The position numbers were made by a program, and so were the translations under genes. Shown piece after piece: positions 18,214 through 25,163 of a DNA stretch of 64,000 bases. Source of the stretch: a virus. The stretch is from IMG/VR virus record IMGVR_UViG_3300042544_003310, positions 159,008 through 223,007 of that record. The stretch is one strand, 5' to 3'. The stretch's first letter is position 1, and each line of letters starts with the position of its first letter. The notes under the pieces were generated by a model. It was not told the DNA's origin and searched no databases. It was given only the letters and a program-made list of their open reading frames with translations.

Positions 18214-19041
18214 CTAGCCCAGCTGGCCCAGGCTGGTGACAAATCCCGGGCGCCCGGGCTGGTTGTGCAGGATGAACTCGCTTTGTCCTGCACGATCGGT
18301 TATCCAGATGATGCTGTTAACAGGTATGTCAGCTTGCAGGACTTTCTCAAGCTTGCGGTCTCTCTTTTGCAACAGCTCAGTGATCCAAGTTTGGTCTTCT
18401 CGGAACTGCTCCTCTAAATCGTCCCCATCAGTTATCATGTCACCATCGCTGTCAAAGATGTGATAATAATAAGGGTCTAGGTCAGGGTCATTGGTGGGCT
18501 CATCAGTGCGCACATATTGTTTCCCTCTCCAAGTGACTTTGCCCTTTTGGTTATACTCTTGCACTGCTTGTTGAATAGCCTGATCAGTTATGGGCTTGAC
18601 CTTCATGAGCCTGGGATCTACTCCTGCAAACCAAGCTGCAACGCGGGGGTCACTTGTCCAGCTGAGTGTGTGCCGGGGACCACCTTTGTCACCCACAGGG
18701 GTTTGAGCTCGATAGAGACGTATGGTGTCGCCAAACTTCCTCCGCAAGGCCGCTTGCACTGGCCTAAAACTCTGCTCCAGGCTGGCTCGGATCCGTTGGC
18801 CCCGCTCACTTGGCTGTGGGCTGTAGGCATCTTCCAGTTGAGCACTTTTCATGATTCCGCCCCACATGCCCTTGTTTTGGGCATCCGGTGGCACTCCTAC
18901 AAATCCCTCTAGGGCATCAGCAGCCTCTCCGGTCAAACTGTCATCAGCTTGGTCCACTAGATTTTTGATGCCCAACTGCTCAACGCTGATGTTGGAGAAG
19001 CTTTCCCGTAGGATCCGGGGATTGAGATCTGTTATACGCAT
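18214..19041 (-). CDS. Alt-like ADP-ribosyltransferase, predicted packaged protein
   Basis: A lone minus-strand gene among plus-strand genes. The 275-residue protein has the R-S-E pattern of arginine-type ADP-ribosyltransferases: IRLYRAQ (Arg111; T4 Alt has TLYRSQ), LSWTSD (127-131, the S-T-S equivalent), and GQSEFIL (QxE, Glu255). Such enzymes move ADP-ribose from NAD+ to proteins; T4 Alt is carried in the head and modifies host RNA polymerase. The N-terminus MRITDLNPRILRE followed by Ser matches a peptide shared with three other genes here, suggesting head packaging. The ATG at 19041 is preferred over an upstream in-frame start because that start crosses the oppositely oriented promoter at 19064. 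Catalysis and target are inferred. Confidence 0.72.
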   Translation of the reverse strand: MRITDLNPRILRESFSNISVEQLGIKNLVDQADDSLTGEAADALEGFVGVPPDAQNKGMWGGIMKSAQLEDAYSPQPSERGQRIRASLEQSFRPVQAALRRKFGDTIRLYRAQTPVGDKGGPRHTLSWTSDPRVAAWFAGVDPRLMKVKPITDQAIQQAVQEYNQKGKVTWRGKQYVRTDEPTNDPDLDPYYYHIFDSDGDMITDGDDLEEQFREDQTWITELLQKRDRKLEKVLQADIPVNSIIWITDRAGQSEFILHNQPGRPGFVTSLGQLG

Positions 19042-19045
19042 GGGA

Positions 19046-19051
19046 TATTTA
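19046..19051 (-). promoter_or_regulatory. Late promoter-like element before the ADP-ribosyltransferase
   Basis: Minus-strand TAAATA four bases before the ATG at 19041 (context GCGTAAATATCCC). Same motif as before gp25 and other late genes; the very short distance makes the promoter reading uncertain. Confidence 0.35.
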
Positions 19052-19063
19052 CGCAAAAAATGG

Positions 19064-19092
19064 TTGACAGGCCAGCCTCCTTGTGCTACATT
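19064..19092 (+). promoter_or_regulatory. Sigma-70 promoter
   Basis: TTGACA, 17 nt, TACATT with TGC in front. It faces away from the ADP-ribosyltransferase gene and drives the small gene at 19118. Confidence 0.75.
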
Positions 19093-19117
19093 CCTTACTG
19101 TAAACAAGGAGGCTGCT

Positions 19118-19312
19118 GTGAGCGATGAACCCCAACTGGATGGCATGATCCCACTTTCTGCCCTAGCAGATTTCCTCCGTGATCATCTCACCGTTGAGGT
19201 GGAGGTGTATGAGGAGAACTACAGCCAAGGCTACGTTACCACTGAGGTCACCATTAAGTTGGGTGACATTGTGATCACCAGGGGCTCGGACAACCACAAC
19301 TACACGCGCTAA
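19118..19312 (+). CDS. Hypothetical small protein (64 aa)
   Basis: Not recognised. It starts at GTG 19118, five bases after a strong AAGGAGG site. The protein is acidic, with a short helix (LSALADFLRDHL) followed by alternating residues typical of beta strands (VEVEVYEENYSQGYVTTEVT). The single gene is flanked by its own promoter and the next promoter. Confidence 0.65.
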   Translation: MSDEPQLDGMIPLSALADFLRDHLTVEVEVYEENYSQGYVTTEVTIKLGDIVITRGSDNHNYTR

Positions 19313-19337
19313 CAGGCGATTTTTTCAGAACAAATGG

Positions 19338-19366
19338 TTGACAGGGTGGTCAACCCATGCTAGTAT
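19338..19366 (+). promoter_or_regulatory. Sigma-70 promoter
   Basis: TTGACA, 17 nt, TAGTAT with TGC in front. It drives the genes at 19395 and 19602. Confidence 0.7.
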
Positions 19367-19394
19367 GCCTACATAAGCTAAAGGACGTAGAGAG

Positions 19395-19589
19395 ATGCAA
19401 GTTTCCGAGCTGATTGAACGGCTGCAAACCTTGAAGGAGCAGCACGGCGATGTTCCTGTGATGGTAGGCAATGACGATGGCGACGTATGGGATTGCATTA
19501 TTGCTACCCATTATGTAACAGAGCAAGATGAGTTTCCCAGCAACTGGAACATGCCAGAAGGCTTTGAGTTTATCAAGCTCAGCAACTGA
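19395..19589 (+). CDS. Hypothetical small protein (64 aa)
   Basis: 64 residues with an N-terminal helix (QVSELIERLQTLKEQHGDVP) followed by VMVGNDDGDVWD. This helix-then-strand arrangement, with a conserved D/N-rich turn, is common in small phage and bacterial proteins of unknown role. No catalytic motif is visible. It is followed 12 nt later by the gene at 19602. Confidence 0.65.
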   Translation: MQVSELIERLQTLKEQHGDVPVMVGNDDGDVWDCIIATHYVTEQDEFPSNWNMPEGFEFIKLSN

Positions 19590-19601
19590 AGGATCAAGAT
19601 C

Positions 19602-20030
19602 ATGGACATCACTGCATTTGGCAAGACCCAACCGCTGGAACAGCATCTTTGGGAGATTGCCAACACCCGGCGAGATGAGTTTCCCAAGGATGTGATCAAC
19701 CTCATGCTGGCAGCCTACTCTGTCATCGAAAGCCAAAAGATTTTCATCCAGCAAGGTGACGAGCGTGAGGCTCGGATAAACACCCAGCTCAATGCCAAGC
19801 TGGACCAACTGCTGAGTTGTGTGGATCAGCCTCGTTGGTTGGTGCAGGGCACGGTGAGCGTGAGCCACTACATGCAAGATGGGCGCGAGCAGAGAGTTGA
19901 GACCCTGGTGGTGCTGGCTGACACTGAGCAGGAAGCCTGTGACAAGTTTGTGGCTCATTGGGAGAGCAAGACCTCAGAATATGCCGTCTACTACACTGCC
20001 TGGGCTGACAAGGCCCATCAAACTGGTTGA
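19602..20030 (+). CDS. Hypothetical protein (142 aa)
   Basis: Not recognised. The first 75 residues are predominantly helical (MLAAYSVIESQKIFIQQGDE and NAKLDQLLSCVDQ); the last 60 look like a small alpha/beta domain (WLVQGTVSVSHYMQDG, ETLVVLADTEQEACDKFVAHW). AAGGATCAAGATC precedes the ATG. The TGA stop is embedded in the -35 hexamer of the next promoter. Confidence 0.7.
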   Translation: MDITAFGKTQPLEQHLWEIANTRRDEFPKDVINLMLAAYSVIESQKIFIQQGDEREARINTQLNAKLDQLLSCVDQPRWLVQGTVSVSHYMQDGREQRVETLVVLADTEQEACDKFVAHWESKTSEYAVYYTAWADKAHQTG

Positions 20031-20054
20031 CACTGACTAGAGTTATGCTACAGT
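20027..20054 (+). promoter_or_regulatory. Sigma-70 promoter
   Basis: TTGACA, 16 nt, TACAGT preceded by TGC. The -35 carries the stop of the gene at 19602. Confidence 0.8.
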
Positions 20055-20082
20055 GCCAGAGACAGAGTAAGGACCTTTGCCC

Positions 20083-20244
20083 ATGACAGTAATCCGAGAA
20101 ACATGCGAACTTTGTGAGCATAACAGGCTCTGCTATTGCAGATCATGTGATTTGAGTGGCGAGCCCAACCCAGAAGCTTTCACCAGAAATGAACTGGTAG
20201 AGGCACTAATCTCCTACTACAGGGCCCCAAGGACCGCTGAGTAA
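20083..20244 (+). CDS. Cysteine-rich putative zinc-binding small protein (53 aa)
   Basis: A 53-residue protein beginning MTVIRETCELCEHNRLCYC followed by RSC. The CxxC, CxC and CxxC spacing in residues 8-22 suggests a small zinc-binding knuckle. AAGGACC lies about 10 nt before the ATG. The stop overlaps the next start (TAATG), so translation is coupled to the gene at 20244. The function, perhaps nucleic acid or protein binding, is inference. Confidence 0.65.
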   Translation: MTVIRETCELCEHNRLCYCRSCDLSGEPNPEAFTRNELVEALISYYRAPRTAE

Positions 20245-20636
20245 TGAAACTTCTTCGATTCCGCGAGAAGCATGGCGATCGAGTTTTCCTTTTCAAAACC
20301 AAAGAGGAACTTCAGCTGATCCTAGCGCAGGTTGCACAGGAAAGGCTGGACGAAGGCTATTGGTATGACACTGAGAATGGCAGTGATCAGGTTGACAGGC
20401 TGTGGCCCATGCGGCATCTCAGTGATGCGGACAAGATCGCACTTCTGCTCAAGAGGCTGCACGACCCTTCTGCCCGGCCCAACACCAACCCTACCAGCTA
20501 TTATCTGCACCAGGTTGCGCAATGGATGCGAGCTCGCCGGGACTATGAGTATGAGGGCTGGGATGAACTGCCTGTCGAACAGTGTCAACTCACCCACTAC
20601 GAGGGCAGCGTGCGTCGCACCAGCTCTGCAACATAG
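20244..20636 (+). CDS. Hypothetical protein, paralogue of 21154
   Basis: 130 residues. Nearly co-linear with the product of 21154: both begin M-[KR]-L-[LI]-RFREKH, share LILAQVAQERL, then WYD-[TD]-ENGSDQVD, and end with YEYE-x-WDE. This pair therefore arose by duplication within the phage. The conserved N-terminal core looks like a small alpha/beta domain; no catalytic residues stand out and I do not recognise the family. Coupled to the cysteine-rich gene upstream. Confidence 0.75.
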   Translation: MKLLRFREKHGDRVFLFKTKEELQLILAQVAQERLDEGYWYDTENGSDQVDRLWPMRHLSDADKIALLLKRLHDPSARPNTNPTSYYLHQVAQWMRARRDYEYEGWDELPVEQCQLTHYEGSVRRTSSAT

Positions 20637-20647
20637 AGGTTGATATC

Positions 20648-20677
20648 ATGAAAACACTGGCTAGGTTTGGTGTTTGA
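20648..20677 (+). pseudogene. Remnant start of a paralogue of the 21577 gene
   Basis: The reading MKTLARFGV then stop matches the first residues of the 21577 protein (MRTLARFAI) and occupies the same place, directly after the RFREKH paralogue. This suggests that a two-gene cassette was duplicated and the second gene of this copy was lost. A chance match of nine residues is possible, but the position supports decay. Confidence 0.45.
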
Positions 20678-20835
20678 ATGGAGTGTGGACAAGAACAATG
20701 TGCTGTGGATCAGCCCAAACCAAACTCGCAAGCAAGCTTTTTTTTGATCAACATCAAGCGGAGATCCAGCGCCTCACTCGGGAGGCTATCCAATCCATCT
20801 CTGCCAAAATCATTGCGGTGAACAACAACCCATAA
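20670..20835 (+). pseudogene. Frameshifted small gene across an eight-T run
   Basis: From GTG 20670 a frame reads VFEWSVDKNNVLWISPNQTR and stops just after a run of eight T (20738-20745). In the neighbouring frame the sequence continues as FFDQHQAEIQRLTREAIQS and ends at 20835 before the next promoter. With seven T the two parts join into one protein of about 54 residues. This may be a recent mutation, an assembly or sequencing error in a homopolymer, or transcriptional slippage at the T run. Confidence 0.55.
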
Positions 20836-20841
20836 GAGTCG

Positions 20842-20869
20842 TTGACAATCGTCTGTGGTGTGCTACACT
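20842..20869 (+). promoter_or_regulatory. Sigma-70 promoter
   Basis: TTGACA, 16 nt, TACACT with TGC in front, upstream of the gene at 20899. Confidence 0.75.
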
Positions 20870-20898
20870 AGGCACAGGAAACAAATGGGAGACATGCT

Positions 20899-21126
20899 GT
20901 GAAGAAACGTGTTGTTGTCACTTTGGAACTGATTTACGACCATCCCGAGACTGTGACAGTGCGTGGCAAACAGGTGGCCTATCCCTTTGATGTAGGCTAT
21001 GTGTTGAGCGAGATCAAGGGCACGCTAGAATGCAGCGACTATGGTGTTTGGGGCCTGCAGAAGGTGAACGGCGGCTGTGTGAGTCACCTGCAACTTGTGC
21101 TAGCTGACGACATTGTTGACGAGTAA
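20899..21126 (+). CDS. Hypothetical small protein (75 aa)
   Basis: 75 residues starting at GTG 20899. The first half alternates like beta strands (KKRVVVTLELIYDHPETVTV); a helix (VGYVLSEIKGTL) follows. Not recognised. It is the first gene of a three-gene unit (20899, 21154, 21577) behind its own promoter. Confidence 0.65.
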   Translation: MKKRVVVTLELIYDHPETVTVRGKQVAYPFDVGYVLSEIKGTLECSDYGVWGLQKVNGGCVSHLQLVLADDIVDE

Positions 21127-21153
21127 TTCACTCATCACACAAGGAACCCTCTG

Positions 21154-21567
21154 ATGCGACTGATTCGATTCCGCGAGAAGCATGACGACCGTGTGTTTGT
21201 TTACTCCACAGGATTGGAGAAGCAGCTGATCCTTGCCCAAGTGGCACAGGAACGCTTGCAGGACGGCACTTGGTATGATGATGAGAATGGCAGCGATCAA
21301 GTTGATCTCCTCAAGCCCAAGACTCATCTCAGCGACGCGGAACGGATTGGCCAACTGCTGGAGAAGCTCTTTGATCCCAGCAACCGTAGCGATGCTAGCA
21401 AGGCATACAAGCTAGGTGAGCTCACTTATTATCTCGGCCTGGTCGAGCGTTGGATGGGTGGCCGCAGGCACTATGAATACGAGGATTGGGACGAGCGACC
21501 GGTTGACGCCCTAGAGCTCAAATGCCACCAAGGCAGTGTGCGCCGTAATACCAACCGGGAAGATTAG
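21154..21567 (+). CDS. Hypothetical protein, paralogue of 20244
   Basis: 137 residues. It shares with the 20244 product the RFREKH start, LILAQVAQERL, DENGSDQVD and the final YEYE-D-WDE. An insert of a few residues (SKAYKLGELTYYLG) makes it slightly longer. The function is unknown. Together with 21577 it is the intact version of the duplicated cassette whose other copy lies at 20244-20677. Confidence 0.75.
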   Translation: MRLIRFREKHDDRVFVYSTGLEKQLILAQVAQERLQDGTWYDDENGSDQVDLLKPKTHLSDAERIGQLLEKLFDPSNRSDASKAYKLGELTYYLGLVERWMGGRRHYEYEDWDERPVDALELKCHQGSVRRNTNRED

Positions 21568-21576
21568 GAAAACACC

Positions 21577-21897
21577 ATGCGAACTCTAGCCCGCTTTGCC
21601 ATCCGCCCTGCTGACAACCAGTATTCAAAGGGTGACCTTATCCTGGGCGCCATGTGTGAGGAACACGCCACCAACCTTCTCAAGCCCAACCATGTGTATG
21701 AGATCCGCGAGATTGATGGTGTGCTCACTATAGCGGACATGGGCGAGAGTGCCATGGGCATGTATCCTGTTGAAGCCCGGGTAGACAGTCCTCTGAGGGG
21801 GCAGGTATCGCGTGTGGGTTGGTTCAACGAGATAGGCCATTTGTTGAGCGTGGGCGATGGCCAGCACTTGGTGACCCGAGAGGAGATAGGCAGGTAG
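21577..21897 (+). CDS. Hypothetical protein (106 aa)
   Basis: 106 residues, beta-rich in appearance (NHVYEIREIDGVLTIADMGE), with a conserved-looking GDLILGAMCEEH turn. Not recognised. Nine bases follow the preceding stop, so it is in the same unit. A degraded copy of its start lies at 20648. Confidence 0.7.
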   Translation: MRTLARFAIRPADNQYSKGDLILGAMCEEHATNLLKPNHVYEIREIDGVLTIADMGESAMGMYPVEARVDSPLRGQVSRVGWFNEIGHLLSVGDGQHLVTREEIGR

Positions 21898-21915
21898 GCT
21901 GCGGGGAAAAACTGG

Positions 21916-21943
21916 TTGACAGCGCCCTGCATCGTGCTATAAT
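21916..21943 (+). promoter_or_regulatory. Sigma-70 promoter
   Basis: TTGACA, 16 nt, TATAAT with TGC: full consensus. It drives 21970. Confidence 0.92.
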
Positions 21944-21969
21944 GCGCACACAAGCAAGGAGCCGACCTT

Positions 21970-22524
21970 ATGAGCCGCGGAAAATATAGCCCTGCAACTC
22001 CTCGCAAGAACAGTGACGCACGCATGAAGCTCGACGCGGTCGAACAGTTCGATCGCAACGCCTATGGTGAGGTTCCCTCTCCCTACCAGGCAGGGGTTGA
22101 CCAATATGATGAGAAGATCCATTTCGTCAACTATGACGAGTGGGGCTACGACAGCTATGGCTACTCGGCCTGGCTTGAGGATGGCACGTTTGTTGGCCTT
22201 GGGCAAGGTGTAGACAGGCTGGGCTACACTGAGGATGACTACATCACCATGAGAGATGATGAGTGGGAGGATGTGTGCTGGAGCATTGATCCTGCGGTGT
22301 TCAAGCTTCCTTGCCCTGGTATCACACTCCGCCAAACTCCCCGGGCCATTCTCAGCCAGCTTGAAGGAGAGATTCAGCATATTTTGAACCGTGCTGAGGA
22401 TGAGATCAAAAAGGCAAAAGAAATAGGGTATCACACCGAACTGTTTCACCAGCAAGGTCGACAGAGTGCTGCCAACGAGCTGCTTAAGGTTGTGGTTCGC
22501 CTACAGAAAGAACAAAACGGTTGA
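21970..22524 (+). CDS. Hypothetical protein (184 aa)
   Basis: Not recognised. 184 residues with a basic N-terminus, a tyrosine/acid-rich middle (DEWGYDSYGYSAWLEDGTF), and a helical C-terminal third (LSQLEGEIQHILNRAEDEIK, about residues 130-150) that could form a short coiled coil. AAGGAGCC precedes the ATG. It is the single gene between two consensus promoters; its TGA lies in the next -35 hexamer. Confidence 0.75.
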   Translation: MSRGKYSPATPRKNSDARMKLDAVEQFDRNAYGEVPSPYQAGVDQYDEKIHFVNYDEWGYDSYGYSAWLEDGTFVGLGQGVDRLGYTEDDYITMRDDEWEDVCWSIDPAVFKLPCPGITLRQTPRAILSQLEGEIQHILNRAEDEIKKAKEIGYHTELFHQQGRQSAANELLKVVVRLQKEQNG

Positions 22525-22548
22525 CAGCCCCTTGAGCTGTGCTATAAT
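22521..22548 (+). promoter_or_regulatory. Sigma-70 promoter
   Basis: TTGACA, 16 nt, TATAAT with TGC. The -35 contains the stop of the 21970 gene. Confidence 0.92.
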
Positions 22549-22575
22549 GGGCATATAGAGACAGGAGCACGGGAC

Positions 22576-22989
22576 ATGAGCAAGAAACTGGAAGTAGGCG
22601 ACGTGTTTGAGGCCTGCAAGAACATGAGTGTTTATGCCAAAATCCCCAGCCACTTTGCCTATGTCAACCGGCCCAACGATCCCACTCCTGCAAAAACTGA
22701 GGTGCGAGTGGGATGCCTCATGTGGCGAGACGATCATGCACTGGATCTCGGCTACCTCAAGGGTCGCTATGTGGTGGAGCATGCTCGGAGTGAGGGCGGC
22801 GGCACTGGTCACGGACCCCATGACATTTACCCCGACGGTTGGCACATCCGGGCTCGCAAGCTGAACGTAGATGGCAGCTACAATGCCACTGGTGTAGAGA
22901 TCGAGTTCTACCAGAGCGGTGCGTTCACTGTGGTGAACAAGGATGTGCCCGTGGTAGGCAAGCTGCACCGGATTTTTGTGGCTGAATAG
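22576..22989 (+). CDS. Hypothetical protein (137 aa)
   Basis: 137 residues beginning MSKKLEVGDVFEACKNMSVY, with a glycine/histidine-rich loop (ARSEGGGTGHGPHDIYPDGW, about residues 71-90) and a beta-like C-terminus. The VGDVFE start and strand-rich profile fit a small barrel fold, but no family is recognised. AGGAGC upstream. It stands alone behind its own promoter. Confidence 0.75.
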   Translation: MSKKLEVGDVFEACKNMSVYAKIPSHFAYVNRPNDPTPAKTEVRVGCLMWRDDHALDLGYLKGRYVVEHARSEGGGTGHGPHDIYPDGWHIRARKLNVDGSYNATGVEIEFYQSGAFTVVNKDVPVVGKLHRIFVAE

Positions 22990-23001
22990 ACAAAAAAGCG
23001 G

Positions 23002-23029
23002 TTGACAGCAGGCCAAACCCTGCTATAAT
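23002..23029 (+). promoter_or_regulatory. Sigma-70 promoter
   Basis: TTGACA, 16 nt, TATAAT with TGC: full consensus. It drives 23058 and the genes after it. Confidence 0.92.
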
Positions 23030-23057
23030 GGGCACACAGAGAGAGGAAGCAACACCA

Positions 23058-23312
23058 ATGTTCAAGTTCGAGCTGGACCAGACTGTCTACTATCTCATGG
23101 ACAACCGGGTGTGCAGTGCTCCGGTGTTGTGCCGCATGCTGGTGGAGAATCAGCATCCCAAGTGGAATGCCACCGACAAGCAGGCGGAGTTTTTCCAGCG
23201 TTTTGGTCCCTGCCGTGTGGTGTATGCCACCTGCCATGGAGAGCATGAAGAAGCCATGCTGTTTGAGAGCCGCGAGGCACTGGCTGCTGCCATCATTGCG
23301 GAACAGATCTAA
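23058..23312 (+). CDS. Hypothetical small protein (84 aa)
   Basis: 84 residues from the ATG at 23058 (AGAGGAAGC upstream); an in-frame ATG at 23028 overlaps the -10 box and is rejected. The N-terminal MFKFELDQTVYYLMDNRV looks like the start of a small SH3-like barrel, a pattern seen in many phage proteins. The stop overlaps the next ATG (TAATG). Confidence 0.7.
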   Translation: MFKFELDQTVYYLMDNRVCSAPVLCRMLVENQHPKWNATDKQAEFFQRFGPCRVVYATCHGEHEEAMLFESREALAAAIIAEQI

Positions 23313-23551
23313 TGACTGCTGAAGGAAAAGTGCTGTATCAGCGGAATACAATGGGCTATTGGATCTTGCGACATCCATCAGGGTTGTATCCTGTTGATAC
23401 AACACAGGGTTTTTGGAGTAATCATAGGGTGGCAGCCATGAGATTCCACACAAAAGAGGAAGCTGATGCCTGTGCTGCCTATCTCTCCACGAGTGTTATA
23501 AGCGGGATCAAATGTAACATGCTCTTGGTGGAGATGTTGTTTCAGATGTAA
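23312..23551 (+). CDS. Hypothetical small protein (79 aa)
   Basis: 79 residues coupled to the previous gene. The sequence GYWILRHPSGLYPV followed by FHTKEEADACAAYL suggests a strand-turn-strand-helix unit. Not recognised. Confidence 0.6.
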   Translation: MTAEGKVLYQRNTMGYWILRHPSGLYPVDTTQGFWSNHRVAAMRFHTKEEADACAAYLSTSVISGIKCNMLLVEMLFQM

Positions 23552-23591
23552 ACAACGCTTTTGGTATCAATATCTAACCCACGGGGTAATT

Positions 23592-24068
23592 ATGAACGGC
23601 GCCGGACATGCAGACTACTGTAACATACGAATCAGTCGAGAAGGGCTAGCACGCGGCAAGCTCGAGCTAGTGCATCGATATGTAATCTACTTTGCACGAC
23701 AGTATGTGACTGATTATCTTACAGGAACTGTAAGCGGAGCACATCTCAAGATTGGCCAAAGCACTTTGTTCAATTCGCTGCAACGTGGCCGAAACCAAGC
23801 GGGTGGTGATTTTAGAATTCTAGCTGAGCTGTGTTTTCAATCAGCTGATGCTGCCAAACAGGCAGAAAAATATGCTCATTATCTTTTCATGAACGATCAG
23901 GTACGCGGTCCGCAAAATCAGCAAGAATTGTTCAACATCCCTGATCAAGATGTTGAAACCCGTGCAAAGGCGCTGATTGCCTATTGCACCACCAACAATG
24001 ATCATCCGTTGCCTTTTGTTGAGGCCCTGTTGTTTACAGGCGGACAAGAAACCGTGGATATTATCTGA
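23592..24068 (+). CDS. T5orf172/MUG113-like GIY-YIG family protein
   Basis: 158 residues. HLKIGQSTLFNSLQRGRNQ (about residues 51-69) followed by GGDFRILAELCF, an ADAAKQAEKYAHYLF helix and RGPQNQQELFNI matches the layout of T5orf172/MUG113 domains (KIG motif, Arg, conserved Glu helix), a branch of the GIY-YIG nuclease fold. Nuclease activity is not certain for this branch. The gene follows 23312 after 40 nt and precedes the small gene at 24076. Confidence 0.65.
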   Translation: MNGAGHADYCNIRISREGLARGKLELVHRYVIYFARQYVTDYLTGTVSGAHLKIGQSTLFNSLQRGRNQAGGDFRILAELCFQSADAAKQAEKYAHYLFMNDQVRGPQNQQELFNIPDQDVETRAKALIAYCTTNNDHPLPFVEALLFTGGQETVDII

Positions 24069-24075
24069 GGCAGAC

Positions 24076-24342
24076 ATGAGCAAAAATCCCACTTCCAACC
24101 AAATCATCTCTTGGGTCAAAGCCGAAGCGCAAGCTCGCCTAGACAATGCTGGTTATTCTGGACGTTATGATGATGGTGGATACGGCGCTCTGCTGCGTGA
24201 GGTAGAGGCTTATCAAGCCGGCCAGGCCGGCACAGTGCCAGGCTCTTGGGAACCCATCATTGAGAAACATGTTCGGCAGCAGGATGCTGAGTATCAAGAG
24301 TATCTCAGGCTAGCCAACAAGTTTGGTCCACCAAAAAATTAA
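24076..24342 (+). CDS. Hypothetical small protein (88 aa)
   Basis: 88 residues from the ATG at 24076, with GAGGCAGAC upstream. Helical ends flank a Gly/Tyr-rich centre (YSGRYDDGGYGALLREVEAY). Not recognised. Confidence 0.6.
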   Translation: MSKNPTSNQIISWVKAEAQARLDNAGYSGRYDDGGYGALLREVEAYQAGQAGTVPGSWEPIIEKHVRQQDAEYQEYLRLANKFGPPKN

Positions 24343-24345
24343 GGC

Positions 24346-24373
24346 TAGACATAAAACAGCATCCTGCTATAAT
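24346..24373 (+). promoter_or_regulatory. Sigma-70 promoter
   Basis: TAGACA, 16 nt, TATAAT with TGC. It drives 24401. Confidence 0.82.
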
Positions 24374-24400
24374 GCCCACATAGAGAAAAGGAACCCAGCC

Positions 24401-25075
24401 GTGAGTGACGAAATTGATCGCTTGCTGAAGTTTGACCCACTGGACACAGCTGAGCGCATGCTGGGCCGCAACAATCCCGATAGTGTCAACCTTGGTATGG
24501 CGCTGCACGTCAGCCACAACCAGCGCAAGCAAAGGGCTCTAGAGGAGTTGGGCGACACCACCTTCAGCAACCGGCTGGTTCGCTACCAGGAGATCATCAC
24601 CCTCATGGGTTTTGAGTTGGCGCTGGAGCTGCCCTTTGTGGTACGGGGATACGACAGCACTGATCCCGATCGTGAAGAACGCTATTTCATCTACGCTCAC
24701 CGGGACGGGCTGCTGCTGTGTTTCGACACCTTCTGCGGTGACCATGTGAACGGTGCAAAAGTCTACTACAACTGGATTCCTCACAGCGGCACAGACCGTT
24801 GGTGCTACACCAGCAGCGGGCATTTTGAGGGCTATGTAGACCAGGAAAATCCCGGTGTGTGGTGTGGCGACCATGATGCTCGCGAGGCACTGCGCCACAA
24901 GATCCAAGGCCTGCAGAGTGCTGGCGATCTCCTGCCCCAGTGGAGGCATCGTCCTTGGCTTTGGTTGCTGCACTACCAGGACACCAAGGACACCAACTAC
25001 GATCATGCAGCCATCACCCAGAGCCGTATCAAGATGTGCCCCGAGTGGGTGCAAAACATGATTGGCGCAGTATGA
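24401..25075 (+). CDS. Hypothetical protein (224 aa)
   Basis: 224 residues from GTG 24401, chosen because AAAAGGAACC precedes it; the earlier frame crosses the promoter. The centre is rich in aromatic, Cys and His residues (YAHRDGLLLCFDTFCGDHVN, YNWIPHSGTDRWCYTSSGHF). The C-terminus has WRHRPWLWLLHY. No known domain is recognised; the Cys/His content could mean metal binding. The gene is alone between two promoters. Confidence 0.75.
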   Translation: MSDEIDRLLKFDPLDTAERMLGRNNPDSVNLGMALHVSHNQRKQRALEELGDTTFSNRLVRYQEIITLMGFELALELPFVVRGYDSTDPDREERYFIYAHRDGLLLCFDTFCGDHVNGAKVYYNWIPHSGTDRWCYTSSGHFEGYVDQENPGVWCGDHDAREALRHKIQGLQSAGDLLPQWRHRPWLWLLHYQDTKDTNYDHAAITQSRIKMCPEWVQNMIGAV

Positions 25076-25106
25076 AGCAGCACACGTTGATCTACTGAAA
25101 AAGTCC

Positions 25107-25135
25107 TAGACACAACTCAGCAACCTTGCTATAGT
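25107..25135 (+). promoter_or_regulatory. Sigma-70 promoter
   Basis: TAGACA, 17 nt, TATAGT with TGC. It drives the 25164/27154 pair. Confidence 0.75.
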
Positions 25136-25163
25136 CACACAACAGTTGAAAGAAACACACCCT

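Noticed and set aside
19350-19958. A 202-codon minus-strand frame
   Set aside because: Antisense to two plus-strand genes with good promoter and starts; composition is that of a shadow.
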